A DNA stretch of 64,000 nucleotides. Origin: Elmis aenea. Its lineage: Eukaryota; Arthropoda; Insecta; Coleoptera; Elmidae. The DNA lies in the NCBI GenBank assembly GCA_947652605.1, contig OX393579.1, positions 4,154,001-4,218,000 of the forward strand, given 5' to 3'. Under the pieces are notes generated by a model. It had not been told where the DNA came from. It saw only the letters and a list, made by a program, of their open reading frames with translations, and ran no database searches. The first letter of the stretch is position 1, and every line of letters begins with the position of its first letter. Position numbers and translations under genes: made by a program. This document shows, one piece after another, positions 35,233-47,884 of the stretch.

Positions 35233-36129
35233 AAATCCAGAAGAGGTAGCAGTCGTATTGTAGGTACTAGTAACAGTCCAAAAAGAATAACTTAAGTATA
35301 TTTATTATAATATAATTATATTTATAGAAGAAAAACTGCTTCAAAAATTATGTTTAGCAAAATGTCAACGACAAAATATACTGTCATAGGCTACAAGCCA
35401 TCTTTTCCATTCATCTTATCTCGATATGCAAGATCTATCTAGTAAGTTTATAGGTAAAATTGAATATAATTTCAGTATTTAATTTCAACAATATAGGAGG
35501 TTAGAAACACAATTGGTTGAATATAGTGTTGTATACGGCAAAAAAATACGATTTCCTGTCGTGATTCGTGAACATTTATTTAACAGCAAATTGAAACTGT
35601 GAATATAAAAGTATATCATGGCTAAATTAGTAATAAAAATGATTTATTGCTGTTGGGCTACCACACAAAGATTTATTTTATTTTGTAGAAGTGGATATAA
35701 AAGACTAATTTATTTTAATCAAGTAAGGGCCAAAAATGAACACATAATCACAATACGGCGGTATTTTTAATCAATAAATGCTCATCTCGAAGAGAAGTAT
35801 GGACAAATAATTTCTAAACTACTTTAAATGAAATAAATATATCTAACGCGTATTTATGTCCATCTGTCTGTTTGTATTTTTAATAATTACTTCAATACAC
35901 TATTGTTTACTTAATAAGTGAGTACCTTAAATAATTCCTAAACTGTTGTGAGTTTTAATATGAATTATGCAGAAAATGTTTATCTAACGAATCTTTACTT
36001 GAAAATAATATTGTTGCAATTATTTGTTAATATGTTTAACAATTAGCTTAGTACACTTACATTAATTTATACCTAATAAATGAATACGTCAAAAAGATGT
36101 ATTGACAAATGATTTCTAAATTGTTTGGA
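35233..36129. other. AT-rich non-coding, nothing recognised
   Basis: No frame or repeat supported. Confidence 0.45.
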
Positions 36130-36580
36130 GTTTTTGGTTGAATTGTACTCTTTTTTTTCGCGGTGGTGGTCCCCTTTCGGGTTCCTGTACTGCGACCTAT
36201 TGGTGCCCTCTGGTGATAGCCTGTATTTTTGAAAAAGTACAGGATTTTCTTTAAGATTGTTTTTGGTTGGCTTTATCCGTCCCCAGAAGTCTTCGCCGAT
36301 AGTATGTGAATCCTTCACACTGGCATATTACGTGAAGAGGAGTTTCTTCTTCTTCACCACATCCTCTGCATATATCGGTCTCTGAGAGCCCTATTATGTG
36401 AAAGTGTTTGTTTATCCCACAGTATCCTGTGACGACTCCTGCGGTTGCACTGGTGTCTGCTTTGCTTATCCTGAGCAATTCTTTTGTCTTTTCTTTAGAG
36501 ACCATTGACAGGATAGCCTTAGAAAGGGATTATCCTGCAACTTTTTTCCAATGGGCATTTTACTTTGCTTTCGTCCGTTA
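36130..36580 (-). pseudogene. I-clade-like LINE 3' end, second copy
   Basis: Minus-strand frame 36505-36251 (84 codons) encodes KTKELLRISKADTSATAGVV, GYCGINKHFHIIGLSETDIC, the Cys/His cluster CRGCGEEEETPLHVICQCEG and YYRRRLLGTDKANQ. The 3' UTR to about 36145 (RGTNRSQYRNP in another frame) matches the UTR at 10085-10144. It is better preserved across the zinc cluster than 9520-10167, and the last stretch is frameshifted. The RNase H part upstream is missing or unrecognisable. Confidence 0.82.
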
Positions 36581-37717
36581 TTTCTAAATTATAAGAATAA
36601 GAAACAATATACTATTAATAATTCTTAATATCTATTTAGGTACTTTTTGCAAATTACATTATGCGTATAAATTAATCATAAAAAAATATATTGACGCCTG
36701 CAAGATTATCTTCTTAAAGTTTGGAAGTTTTCTAGCTGTAATGTGATTATTGGTAATCATTTTGAATTACTTGGTTAGTTAAATTCTACGGTTATATAAC
36801 GAACAAAATTCTGGTAGTTTTTTCAACTTTAAATTTGTCTGATAAACGTATAACATTAGAGTTCATTAGTTGAAAACTGTAGACTTATTGGAGTAATATT
36901 TTGTCGTCATTCTTGCTTTGTCTGCTGGTACCATAAATCGTTGAGTTTTTACACGATTTGATAAAATACGTCCTTCTATGTTTTGTGTCTGGAAGCCGAA
37001 TGAACTTCAAGTTTTTATTCGTTTCGATAAAAGTGGTGATCTGTAGGATATGATAAAAGGGATCAATTTTTATTTCCTACTCGGATTTTTTTTCTGGAAT
37101 CTAATTTGTTGATGATTTATTAACTGCAGTGTAGCAATTTTTTTTTTAATACATAAACTTCTCGGAACGTATTGATAAAGTTGTGTAAATGATATATAAC
37201 GGGCCTCAGGGGTGTAATTAGCCTTTTTAAATATCTTTTTACGTTTCCAGTTTTTCTTTGCGCAATAATTTAGGGCGTTCATGTTTGGTTTGTATGTAGC
37301 AAACGTTTAATTTACCATATTTTTATGAGCACATAGGTTTTTTGTTTTACGGTTTTGTAAATGTTTATAAAAATATTAGAAACACAAAAACAAGAGTACC
37401 TTACATAGAATTTAAATATTACAAAAATAAAATAAACAACTATGTCGATAATCTTCGTTTTAACTACAAAAATTTGTTTAGTTTTCCGTAATTAAATGTT
37501 AAAAACTTACCAATGAAATTATTCTGTGACTTCAACTATCTCTTCAACTTACAAATTTCTTTGTCAAAAATCATTACTGTTGACATAATCCAAATTTGTA
37601 CTTACATATCTGTTTTACAGGCTAGTTCATATCTATTCTCTTTTTTATTTTGTTAAATGCTTTTTAGAGATCTATAAAGCTGAATGCTTAAGAATTACAA
37701 CAACCAAATTTATACGA
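36581..37717. other. AT-rich non-coding, nothing recognised
   Basis: A 70-codon minus frame at 37282-37070 has no domain. Confidence 0.45.
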
Positions 37718-38652
37718 TAGAGTAAAGTGCCCTAATATGGAACAGTTACCTATTATGGAATACATCAGTTTTATGACAATGAATAAGCGATATCTGTTGA
37801 AAAGTATATGTACCTATTTGTACATTGATCACACATTCCCAAATGTAAAATAGTTAAAAAATATTCACGAGATTACATAACAGATTCAAATATATTTTTG
37901 ACGTGCTACTGAGTTTTTAGGCTAAATCTTTCAGTGCAAAATATTATATGCTAGGGTAAATGATATAAAATATTTTGTTGCACGTTTATTTAGCATGAGC
38001 CTTTAAATTTCAATGAAATAGACCAAAATTTTGATTGGGGTCATTTCATGTTTTACATATACCGATTTTTGAAATGTCACATTGATACCTAATATGGAAT
38101 ACATAGAGGTGCCTTATAATGAATATGATTACGGTCACTAAGTACAGCAATATGGGTTCAGTGTCAAAAGTGTCAGAAATGGGCAGACGAAAAATGTGCA
38201 AAATACCCAAAAAAACAATTCTATCGTCCTACCTGTAAAAAATAATTAGATTATCAACATTTAGTTCGAATGATACTTGAATTATAATTTAATTTACATA
38301 AATAACAGAGTTTTGGTTTGTTTTAAGTAATAATGCAAATCAGAAAGAAATAAAAGATTAATCTATGAGCAGTTGTTTATTTTAATGTATATTTCCTACA
38401 TAATTCTATATTCCATATTAAGAACCCCTAGTATTCCATATTAGGTTCCCCGGGAGCTTAATATGGAATAGTAGAAACATTTAAAAAAAATAGCTATATA
38501 AGAAATATCTGCAGTAATATCGTACCAGAATTCGAGTAATGTGTTGCGTTTTCATTACAAATTCCTTACAATTTTTTTTTGCAAAATTTTCTTAAATAAA
38601 TGTGAATATTATTGCTACAAAAAAGTATTCCATATTAGGGCACTTTACTCTA
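37718..38652 (+). mobile_element. pogo/Tigger-like deletion derivative
   Basis: GAGTAAAGTGCCCTAATATG at the left is repeated exactly inverted at the right (CATATTAGGGCACTTTACTC), flanked by TA on both sides. CCTAATATGGAA-type motifs recur subterminally (about 37750, 38088, 38410, 38433, 38460). Near 38150-38225 a frame reads WVQCQKCQKWADEKCAKYP then FYRPTCKK, resembling the Cys-rich finger at the C-terminus of many insect pogo-like transposases. I infer an internally deleted pogo-like element that kept its transposase tail. The TA target fits that superfamily. Confidence 0.72.
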
Positions 38653-39392
38653 CATTCGGTTATTTCATTTGATCGAAAGAGTTTTTTTTTATAAAATACC
38701 CTGGAATCGTTAAGTAAAATTCTAGACACACCAGTGAATTGAAGTTTTGTTCTCTCTTTGCTATCTCTTCAACACTATTGTTGATAATTTATATTAATCT
38801 TGATAATTACCGTAAATCGGCCGAGTGCCGTTTGATTTTTATTGGCGTATAATGTGAACGTCTTTTGAAATACGTCGAACCGTGAGAAATTTATGTCATA
38901 AATGACCTGCCACATCTTTGAAACGGAAAATCATCACGACAGCTTGTGGAGGATGGTATTAAATTTAGTGTTACTTGGACGTCGGATTCCGTTTTAAGTT
39001 GTAGCAAGACACAGTCGCTCTTCCCAATAACTGATCCAGACAAAATCAGCGATCTATAAGAAACGCCAGTCAACTAAATCGAAAACCTAGACGTCTGTAA
39101 ATACCTTTGTTTCAGTGACATCATTTATGATTCAGTTCTTATAGGATTAGGTTCGCCTCTAGCACTTTTTTTGATCTATATTTACCTTTCCAAGTTTGCA
39201 CGATGCAGGAAAGGGCACATTTTTTTCATATAAGCCTCATATTGGAAACTTGCAGAGTATATAAAAAACTCAAATGGCAAAAGTTCTCTCATTACAAATT
39301 ACAAAATACGAATAAAAGGTTTGATTTGTAAAGTAAATGGTTGTTAAAATTATTTCAGGCGTATTTATTATTTACAGAAACTATGAAAACAA
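38653..39392. other. Non-coding, nothing recognised
   Basis: Slightly GC-richer around 38800-39060, with a 60-codon minus frame and no motif. Confidence 0.4.
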
Positions 39393-39400
39393 GCACAAAC

Positions 39401-40613
39401 CAGGCTTAAGCAGATTTAAATCAATTGATTTAAATCACGATTTAAATCATGATTTAAATCAAGCGATTTTAAAAAAAAAATTATCAATTTAAATCACAGA
39501 TTACCTATATGAGTACAATATAATATTAATTTATAATAAAATAAAATTGTATTACTATTAGTAATTAAATACACGAAATGGTGAATAAACCATATCAATT
39601 CGCTCTTGTAAAGTAATATTCATTGTGGAAATGCAATAATTCAAAATATAAATGACAAGTTTTTGACGTTAGCGTAGTGAACAGTCAGTTTTTCCTATTT
39701 CCACGGCACTCTATTGCTTCAATAACGATTTGAAAAAAAATGTCGAATATCTCGAAAAGTATGAGTTTTGGGTATAGGACAAACTTAACAAAATATGAAG
39801 CTCTTTCAAAGATGAATTCGATGACATAAAAAAATACAGGGGTTTGCATTTGAAAAATCGAGTTACGAGCTTTTGAAAATCATGGAAGTTACCACCTATT
39901 TATAAACACCCCTGTATGTGTGATTCAAATTTTTTCATATCGAGCGAATATGGAAATTTTTTCTGCATGTCCATACCAAATTACAACTCTGTATTTCAAA
40001 ATAACTTCAGGAGAATAGTTTAAATAAAGACTTAAAACATCGAATAATTTAGAATTTTTTTTTTTTTTTACAACGCCATATAAAAACCTGTAGTATTTTA
40101 TATTGATGCAAAGCTAAAATTAAGGCGGTCAAAAATAATAAATAAAAAATTGGGTGTTTTATTTGAAATATAAAAGTTGCTATTAGTTCCACAAAGGTGA
40201 CTCACCCTGTATATTTGAAAATATTTTTATTGTGTTGTTTAGAAAAAACTGTATAAAATAGCATTTGATTCAACTTCATATCTCAAGCCGTTTAGCCACA
40301 ATCGACCGATCCCACACTAATGACTCACCCTGTATTTAATTAAACCTCACCATTTAGCACTGATTTTTTCAAAATTCTTAATCATTATATTAAATTTTTC
40401 ATTTTGACAAAAATTCACCAATGAATTAAATATATTGATTATTAAGTATATTAGCACAAAACAGAAATAGCATGTGAATATGTCACTAAATTCGATAATA
40501 TGGTACATTTGATTTAAATTTAAAAAATCTGATTTAAATCAAAAAAATCTGATTTAAATCAAATAAATCGATTTTTTTGATTTAAAAAAAAATCATGATT
40601 TTTTTCCACCCTG
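39401..40613 (-). mobile_element. hAT-like non-autonomous element, copy B
   Basis: The same element as 27168-28403 in opposite orientation: starts CAGGCTTAAGCAGATTTAAA, ends TTTTTCCACCCTG. Flanked by GCACAAAC on both sides (39393-39400 and 40614-40621), a perfect 8-bp duplication different from copy A's, proving independent insertion. It has three 12-bp subterminal units where copy A has five. The internal order of shared blocks is the same, so the composite interior was already present before these copies spread. Confidence 0.92.
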
Positions 40614-40621
40614 GCACAAAC

Positions 40622-43448
40622 TAATGCATTTGTAAATTTTTCAAAAATTGTCAAGGGTAGTAAAAAATGTTGTATGGAGTTGTGTGTTGCTTATGGTATG
40701 TTTCATATTTTTAGAAACTATGGACATCAAAACTGTAATTTTTTTCCACTAACAATTGCTAGGCTATACATTTGTACATTAAAAAAAAATGAGAACAGCT
40801 GTAATAAAATTTTTAGGCAATTTTGTGTTGCTTATGGTGAACAAGTTTACTCTCATGGTCTTGGGTAAAAAGGTAATTGTCATTGTACATAATACATTTT
40901 AAAAAACTTTATAAAACAATAAACAAAATGATCATTTTACACAGTTTAAATTTGTTTATTAATAAAAACCAATTCTTAGGTGATCATGACTAGCCAATCA
41001 ATATTAATTCATGATTATCAACACATTCGATAAACAAGCTAAGCACTAAAGTTTGACTAACCGAAGCTTTTTGCCAGATATTATGAAACCAGCGTTGTAG
41101 TGGAGCTTAACCAGTTGAATACACTCAAACAACAAACAATTTAGTTTGCAACTACGGGCTTTATTCGGTAATATCTAGGAAAAAGAAAAAATATGCCGAT
41201 GTTCTAATGTACACAAATGCTAGAGACGGCGCTTATAAAATATAGTTTTCCTAATACTTTTATTAGTACATTTGGTTTGTTTGTAAAAGACAAAGCCATT
41301 ATTCTGATGCATCTATGTCGAACGTATCTTTTTAAGAATTATTTTGTTTTGTTTGCAATACATCCTGTGCATTAAACAAATTGTTTAAAATTTAACTTTG
41401 AAACAAACATATGTTCTCAGAAGCAACATGTAACACAATACGTTTATCTTGGTATATTTAACATTTGTTTTTCCATAAGGACAAAACAAAAAGCAGTTCG
41501 TTTCACAGAGAAAACAATAGATCTGATAACAGTAAAAGTAAACATATGTATCTCAAATTTTATATATGTTGATGACGTATTATTTCAGCTTGTAACATTT
41601 AGATGAATAATTTTAATTAAGTTTTTGCTTTTATGAAGTCGCTTCATAATAGCTTACGCGAACAAAAAACTGAAAACGTCCTTTACTGTCAATTGTTTTA
41701 TTCAAGTCTTCAGTTGCTTGAAATGTTTTGTTTTTGCGGGTGAAATAACTAACCGTTATAAAATGATTCAAGTCGATTTTTTCGTTCATTTCTTGATGCC
41801 CTTTGGGTTCGTTCTCTGACGCAAACCATACCACTACAACAAAGGGTTACGTTTAACGTTTTGTTTAGTAAAGAGAACACCGCTAATTAATTGCACTGAA
41901 AAAATACACCTTCACGTAAATTTTCCTTTAAAATGGAAATGAATTCAAATGTTACCGTGGCACCCTTCGTTTTAAATGGAAAGTTTTAGTTGTAATAACT
42001 TTCGGAAAGTTGGAACAATCCCAATACAATACAATTAATTAAAACGAAAATTTCTTGTTAAGGCCAAACAATGCGTTGTTTATATATTTTGCACAATGGT
42101 TCGTGTTGATTTTAATTATATTAAGCCCAAATCAAGGTGATTAATAAATTTATTTGTTTTTTTAACAGTATCTAATCAAAAACTGGCTTAGGGTTATGGC
42201 TTTTTTGTAGTGAAAGTTGGTTTTAAAACTGAAAATGTTATTTAATGAGGTATACACTCTGTACAGTTAAAAAAAAAATTAAGTTGTGTTGTAAATAAGC
42301 ACAAATAAACTTTTATTTGATTTTTTTTTTGTAAAGTCATCACAAGACGAAATATTGATGCGTTACCTTACTTTTTTATTGCTATTTTTTAACAATATAA
42401 TTCACGTACTATTGAATTTTAATTTATTGTCTGTTATAATTCCCAGATAATTAATTTGTGTAAAACATTCTGGTTCTGTTTTAACTTCAGTTCTTATATT
42501 ACTCGGTATGTTGGTACTAGCCGACTCTAAGTTGCTATCAGAAACTCAGATTAAAACAAGTCACTTAAATAATTCAGACATTTATCAAATTATTTAGTGA
42601 GGAGTCGTATTCTTTGTTTGAAGGTTTTAAGATACTTCTGATGTCTTGTCACCAACTTAAAAATCTGATTAAAGCTACATGTCAAAATTTCCGAAACTCT
42701 GAACGAAACATTTAACGCCATTTTCCAAATTGTCAGCTATCAGTTCGCGCATATTACATTATGCTCTAAAATCCTATTATTGCAGGATCCAGTTTTAACA
42801 TTCAGCCATCATGTTCTTGAAGTGTACTGGCTTGTATGTCTCCGCTGAATTGAACTTTAACAAAATTAACGGTTGCTGAACTCGGCGTTTTGTTAAATAA
42901 ATTTAATAGCAAGCTGTTCGCTTTCAAACAGATCCTCCTGCGTATTTGAACAACAAAGCAACACATGAAACAACAGTCAATTTGATTAATCGCGCACACG
43001 CGCGTTTCTTTGTTTGGGACGTTATTTTTGTACTCGATTCTGAGAACAATGATCTTGTTAGGTCGTACATGTAGCGCCGTTTTACACCGTTCTTGTTAAA
43101 TTTGATAAGTTTGTTGTGTTGACGTGAAAAAATACGCGTCGTTCTGTTGTTGAACATTCGTTTAATTTCTCGATAGAGTTTTTGCAGGTCACTGGTTGTG
43201 TTTGAAATGACTATCATCGGCGTCAATTCTGTTTTAACACGGTTTTGAACGTTGCATTAATATAGAGGCACAATTTTTTGGTTATTTTGCTTGGGATAAT
43301 TATACAAATAGTATTTTTTCAGCTTAAAATGGTAAATTGCACATACAGGGAAACATGGGGAAAACGGGCTTTATGGGGATCAACGGGGTACAGCCTTTAT
43401 TTTGCCTGGAAGTGGCGCAATTTTGTGTAACTATTTAGAACTAAATCG
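40622..43448. other. Mostly AT-rich non-coding
   Basis: No recognisable genes. 41630-41830 and 42800-43230 are somewhat GC-richer and give 65-100-codon minus frames without motifs. I cannot exclude exons of an unrecognised gene. Confidence 0.4.
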
Positions 43449-43462
43449 ATACAGGGTGATCT
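43449..43462. repeat. Solitary TACAGGGTGATC terminus
   Basis: Same terminal motif type; no partner seen. Lies shortly upstream of the 184-bp array. Confidence 0.3.
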
Positions 43463-43635
43463 ACTACTGCACAACAATTGGCTTCCATTCTTCAAATATT
43501 TGTGGGTTTTGTTATACATATTTTGTGGTTTTAAAATACTGGATTACTCTTTCATAGCATGAAACTAAAAGTGAGCTACATTTCGATAATATTATATACT
43601 ATATAGTATACTGTGATATTCGAGCAGGGGTATTA

Positions 43636-44570
43636 AACCAGGGGTTCATGGACCTCCAAGGAGTGCGTGAAACTTCTCCAATGCAATGACCGCCAAAGCT
43701 TATTGGTGGAAAGCAAGAACCAACAACATCTCTTAAGATACAATAACTAGAAAATTTTAAATTCATCGTTGTAAAATTACCTGGGCATGTTAAGCTAACA
43801 TAGTCAAAGTCGTTTTTGTCAATTTTAGCAAAAGACGCCCAAGCGTCGGTACCTCTTTTGCAATATATACCTCATATATGGATGATAACACTAATACCGT
43901 AAGACAACACTCTGTATAAGATATAACAACAAGAAAATTATTAAAGTCAAAATTCTAAAATGATTAGGGTATGTTTAGCTAACATAATAGAGGTCGTTTC
44001 TGTAAATTTTAGCAAAAGACGCCCAAGCGTCGGTACCTCTTTTGCAATATAAACTGCATATATGGATGATAACTTTAATACCGTAAGACAACACTCCGTA
44101 TAAGATACAACAACAAGAAAATTATTAAAGTCATGGTTCTAAAATTACCTGGGCATGTTTAGCTAACATAGTCGAAGCCGTTTTTGCAAATTTTAACAAA
44201 AGACGCCCAAGCGTAGGTACCTATTTTGCAAAATATATCGCATATATGAATTCTAACATTAATACTGTAAGAATACATCCCGTTTAAGATACAATAACTA
44301 GAAAATTATTAAAGTCATGGTTCTAAAACAATCTGGACATGTTTAGCTAACATGGTCGAAGCTGTTTTTGGCAATTTTAGCAAAAGACGCCCAAGCGTCG
44401 GTACATTTTTTGCAATATTTATCGCATATATGTATGATAACCTAATTACCGTCAGACAGGTGTTCTATACAAGGGGTCAATGAACCTCTAATTGGACGTG
44501 AAGCTTGGGTATGTGTCAAATACAATGCCCGAAAAAAATTCTTGTTGGTAAGCATGAATCAACAATTTTT
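43636..44570. repeat. Four-unit 184-bp tandem array within a larger direct repeat
   Basis: The landmark GACGCCCAAGCGTC occurs at 43834, 44018, 44202 and 44386, exactly 184 bp apart (the third has one change). Units start near 43735, 43919, 44103 and 44287. Each carries the hairpin GACGC-CCAA-GCGTC. Sequence before the array (43636-43730, GGGGTTCATGGACCTCC...) recurs in diverged form after it (44473-44570), so the array sits inside a longer repeated unit. No coding signal. Confidence 0.93.
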
Positions 44571-45611
44571 GCACTTAATATATTTTACACTGCATGTCCT
44601 ATGCATAAGTGAAGTTGACTAATTTACAAGGAGTACATGATGCTTCAAACCGAGGCCAGAGGTACATTGATGGAAACTCGTTCAGAACCGCTGTATTAGA
44701 GTATTTAATCATGTCCTTATTGTCTTTGTCTTTAAGTTTTGTGTTAGAATTTTTTCGCCACGACTGTATAAACTATAAGAACATATGACGTCAAGTTTTA
44801 TTGTTAAAAACGTGCAAGTTCTTGAATGACGATATTATTTTCAACTTAACGTCGCCTAAGTGTTAGATGGTTTCATCTTGTCGATAATGGATGATACATG
44901 CTGTAGTGAAACACTAGAATCTTCTTGCGTCATACTTCCGGTAAGCACAGTAGTTTAATGTTAAGAATAAGAAAATAAAGAAACTTGATTTAACTGTTTC
45001 GTTTTAAGAGTTATGTAGCTGGTCGTGTTATTTATTTAAGTGAGAAATGAATTGAACAGATATTTAGCTACCGACTTATTTAAAACGCGTACAATAAGAA
45101 ATCTAAAAATATTTTTGCAACACACGTGGCTCGAAATTCTTGCACAGCAACCGAAAGAGGGCCAAGGAAATTATTATTCGCGTTAATGTTGGAGTGAGCG
45201 CGTTCGACTTTTCAATACATCAAAGATGAAATTGAATGATTTATTATTCGCGAGTTTTTTAAATTTATAATGCCCTTAAAAGTGAGGTGCAGCGAAGAGG
45301 GTGTCAAAAGCATTAGTTTTAAGTATGTTATTGTAAAGTTCAACGCCTAAATACATATAACAAGCAATAATGAAGTAACGTTTTTTATGGAAATAAGCGC
45401 GTTTCACTGTTTTATAATAGAACATAATTGGCTGATAGAAGGTTTTTTGCAGTTCAGTCTGTTTATATTATAAAAGCTACTTGAACCTTTTAGACACTGT
45501 AATAGTTGAGAGTAATATCTGGCAGGCTTGGTTTTTATGTTAATTAACAAAAAAACTATATTTTATTAAGTGAAGTAGCAAAATCTAGAGCCCTTATAAA
45601 AATTTAGGTGT
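44571..45611. other. Non-coding, nothing recognised
   Basis: 44610-44700 is faintly similar to the array flanks. The rest is unassigned. Confidence 0.4.
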
Positions 45612-45613
45612 TA

Positions 45614-46060
45614 TACAGGGTCCGGCAAAATGATCTCCCACATTTTAATCTTTAATAAAAACGCCATTGTAAATGCTATTTAGATTTTATTTTTATTAAC
45701 TGAAAATGTATGCTATGCCATTTGTTTTTATTAAGTTTTAAAAATTACAGAATCCAAATGGTGACCATTTTTTTCGATACACATTCGAAGCTGATTTCTG
45801 AAAGTTTCCATCACTCGAGCAGTAATTTGAGGCGATATTCCTGTAATTTCTTGGCGTATTGCTGCTTTCAATTCGTCAATGGTTCGGGGATGGTGTTGAA
45901 AAACCTTCGCTTTCAGGTAGCCCCAAAGGAAAAAGTCGCATGGGGCAAGATCGGGTGAACGCGCAGGCCACCCAACGTCTCCACATAACGAGATACGTGT
46001 CCTGGAAACATTCCCCTTAAAACGTCCATTGTCCTTCTTGCCGTATGCGGCGTTGTCACT
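45614..46060 (-). pseudogene. Tc1/mariner-like transposase C-terminal fragment with 3' terminus
   Basis: Minus strand, about 46050-45735: DNAAYGKKDNGRFKGN, then SRTRISLCGDVGWPARSPDL directly followed by APCDFFLWGYLKAKVFQHHP, TIDELKAAIRQEIT and MCIEKNGHH. The W-P-RSPDLAPCDFFLWGYLK block is diagnostic of a large group of insect Tc1/mariner-type transposases and contains the third catalytic acid (SPD-L). About 108 residues are open apart from the missing N-terminus. Past the stop the sequence reaches GATCATTTTGCCGGACCCTGTA, a typical element end. This gives the only direct link here between a TACAGGG-type terminus and a transposase family. Confidence 0.8.
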
Positions 46061-46789
46061 AAAAAAAAATATTTTTCAAAATTTTTCAAGGTTTTAAGTC
46101 TTTTAAAAAAATCTCCTGAAGTTATTTTCTGAAGTACAGAGTTTTAATTTGGTAAGGACATGCAGAAAACATTGCTCTATTCGCTCGATATGAAAAAGTT
46201 TGAATCACTCGGACAGGGTGTTCATAAATAGGTGGCAACTTCCATGATTTTCAAAAGCTCGTAACTTTTTTTAAAAGCAAACCCCTATTTTCTTATGTCA
46301 TCGAATTCGTCTTTATTTTTTGTTACGTATGTCCTATACCCAAAACTCATACAAACATGTTTGCTTTTAATCGTTATTGAAGCAACTCAGTGCCGTGGAA
46401 ATAAAAAAAACTGACTTCACTTCACTAATGCCAAAAACGTCATTTATTTCTTGAATTATTGCATTTCCACAATGAATTTTACTTTACAAGAGCAAATTGA
46501 TATGGTTTATTCACCATTTCGTGTATTTAATTACTAATAGTAGGTAGATACTTAGCCTTGTGGATTCACTTATAAAGTAAGCAATAAATAAATTGGCAAC
46601 CAAATCAATTTTATTATTGTTATGAACTTTACCAGTGTTTCCAAACCTCCGTTAAGGAAATAGGGGCCCAGTAAATGATTGCCAACTATACTACCCCGAA
46701 AAAACTGTATGAAATAGCGTTTGAATAACTTTATCTCAAACCGTTTAGCCACAATCGACCGATCCTGCAATAATGACTCACCCTGTATA
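46061..46789. mobile_element. Composite of rearranged pieces shared with hAT copies A and B
   Basis: 46061-46545 matches the interior of copy A (27716-28235), including GGCAACTTCCATGATTTTCAAA-like sequence and the start MNFTLQEQIDMV near 46470. 46691-46789 matches the reverse of 27452-27545 and ends CACCCTGTATA. Between them 46546-46690 is unrelated. Order and orientation differ from copies A and B, so this is a separate, rearranged representative of the internal element. Confidence 0.75.
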
Positions 46790-47884
46790 GGTTTTCCCCA
46801 TTACAGTAGAATTTTTACTTTGGTTTCTGTATAGCTATATATAATTTACATATTTGTAAAATTATTTACACCTATATGAATAAATTGTATGTCACAGCGG
46901 TTCACCATATCCAATTTGGCCAACCTGCGTCAAAACGACAACCTAATGGGCCGCGATATGATAAAACGTTGCGATCATCCGATTCTGTTTTATTTGTTTA
47001 TTTGTCTATTGACATACACGTCGTATGACGACAAAATAAACAACAAATAAAAAGACCGAGCATCTACAATCAACATCGCAGCGTGCCATTTAGATAAACT
47101 AGGTACACGAATCGACCTTTCATAAATTAATTTCGCGCCGTCCGCATCAACAAATGATTGACTGTTGGCCATAAATCGCTTTATTCACTATTCCAGAACA
47201 TTTGCAACCAACACATGTAGAAGTAATAAATCGCGATAGACTCTGCGAGATACATTTTGTGATAACTGCTAACCGATAGCGATTTTAACTTATTTCAAAT
47301 GACTTTGGCGACGGTGTGTGAAACATACAAAATTGGGATGCCATGTCGCGAAATGATAGCTTTTTCGAACTTTTCATTTACATAAAGATTGATTGTGTAT
47401 GTTAACGACTTCGATATCATCACCAATCAATGTTTAACCTTGCAACAAACAACAGAGAAACACAATACTAATTCTTTACTTGTCATTAGGGGTTATTTGC
47501 CAAAGGCTGGTTGGTTAAAATCGAGTTTCGAAATATTTTAAAATAGTAAATATAGTTAAAAAGTGGAGTCAACTCGAAAGTCTTTTTAGATTACAATTTT
47601 TACAGTTTTGCAAGTGTTATTGTTTTCTAAAATCGTTAGACAACTTAAGCAAGGTAAGTACATTAACTTTGCTCAAAAACTGCCTGGAACTATTTTTTAC
47701 AGCCCTTTAAACTTTCACTTCCATTTATTTGGTTGATGTTTGTATTGGCAAGCAGTTTGTAATTACAGGGTCAGTATACATGAGAATATTTTGGTCATAA
47801 TAAACAGTTTAATCAGTATCAAATCGCATTTTGTCAGAACAATTTTGTGTATTTGGTCGGTAAAATTTATTTTTTGTACCTATT
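46790..47884. other. Non-coding, nothing recognised
   Basis: GC is locally higher at 46900-47160, with a 60-codon minus frame and no motif. Near 47795-47875 GGTCAG-like words resemble the repeat at 48620-49045. Confidence 0.4.

Noticed and set aside
42802..43226. Overlapping 65- and 100-codon minus frames in a GC-richer stretch
   Set aside because: No domain, no consistent splice signals, and overlapping frames of similar quality; not enough to call exons.
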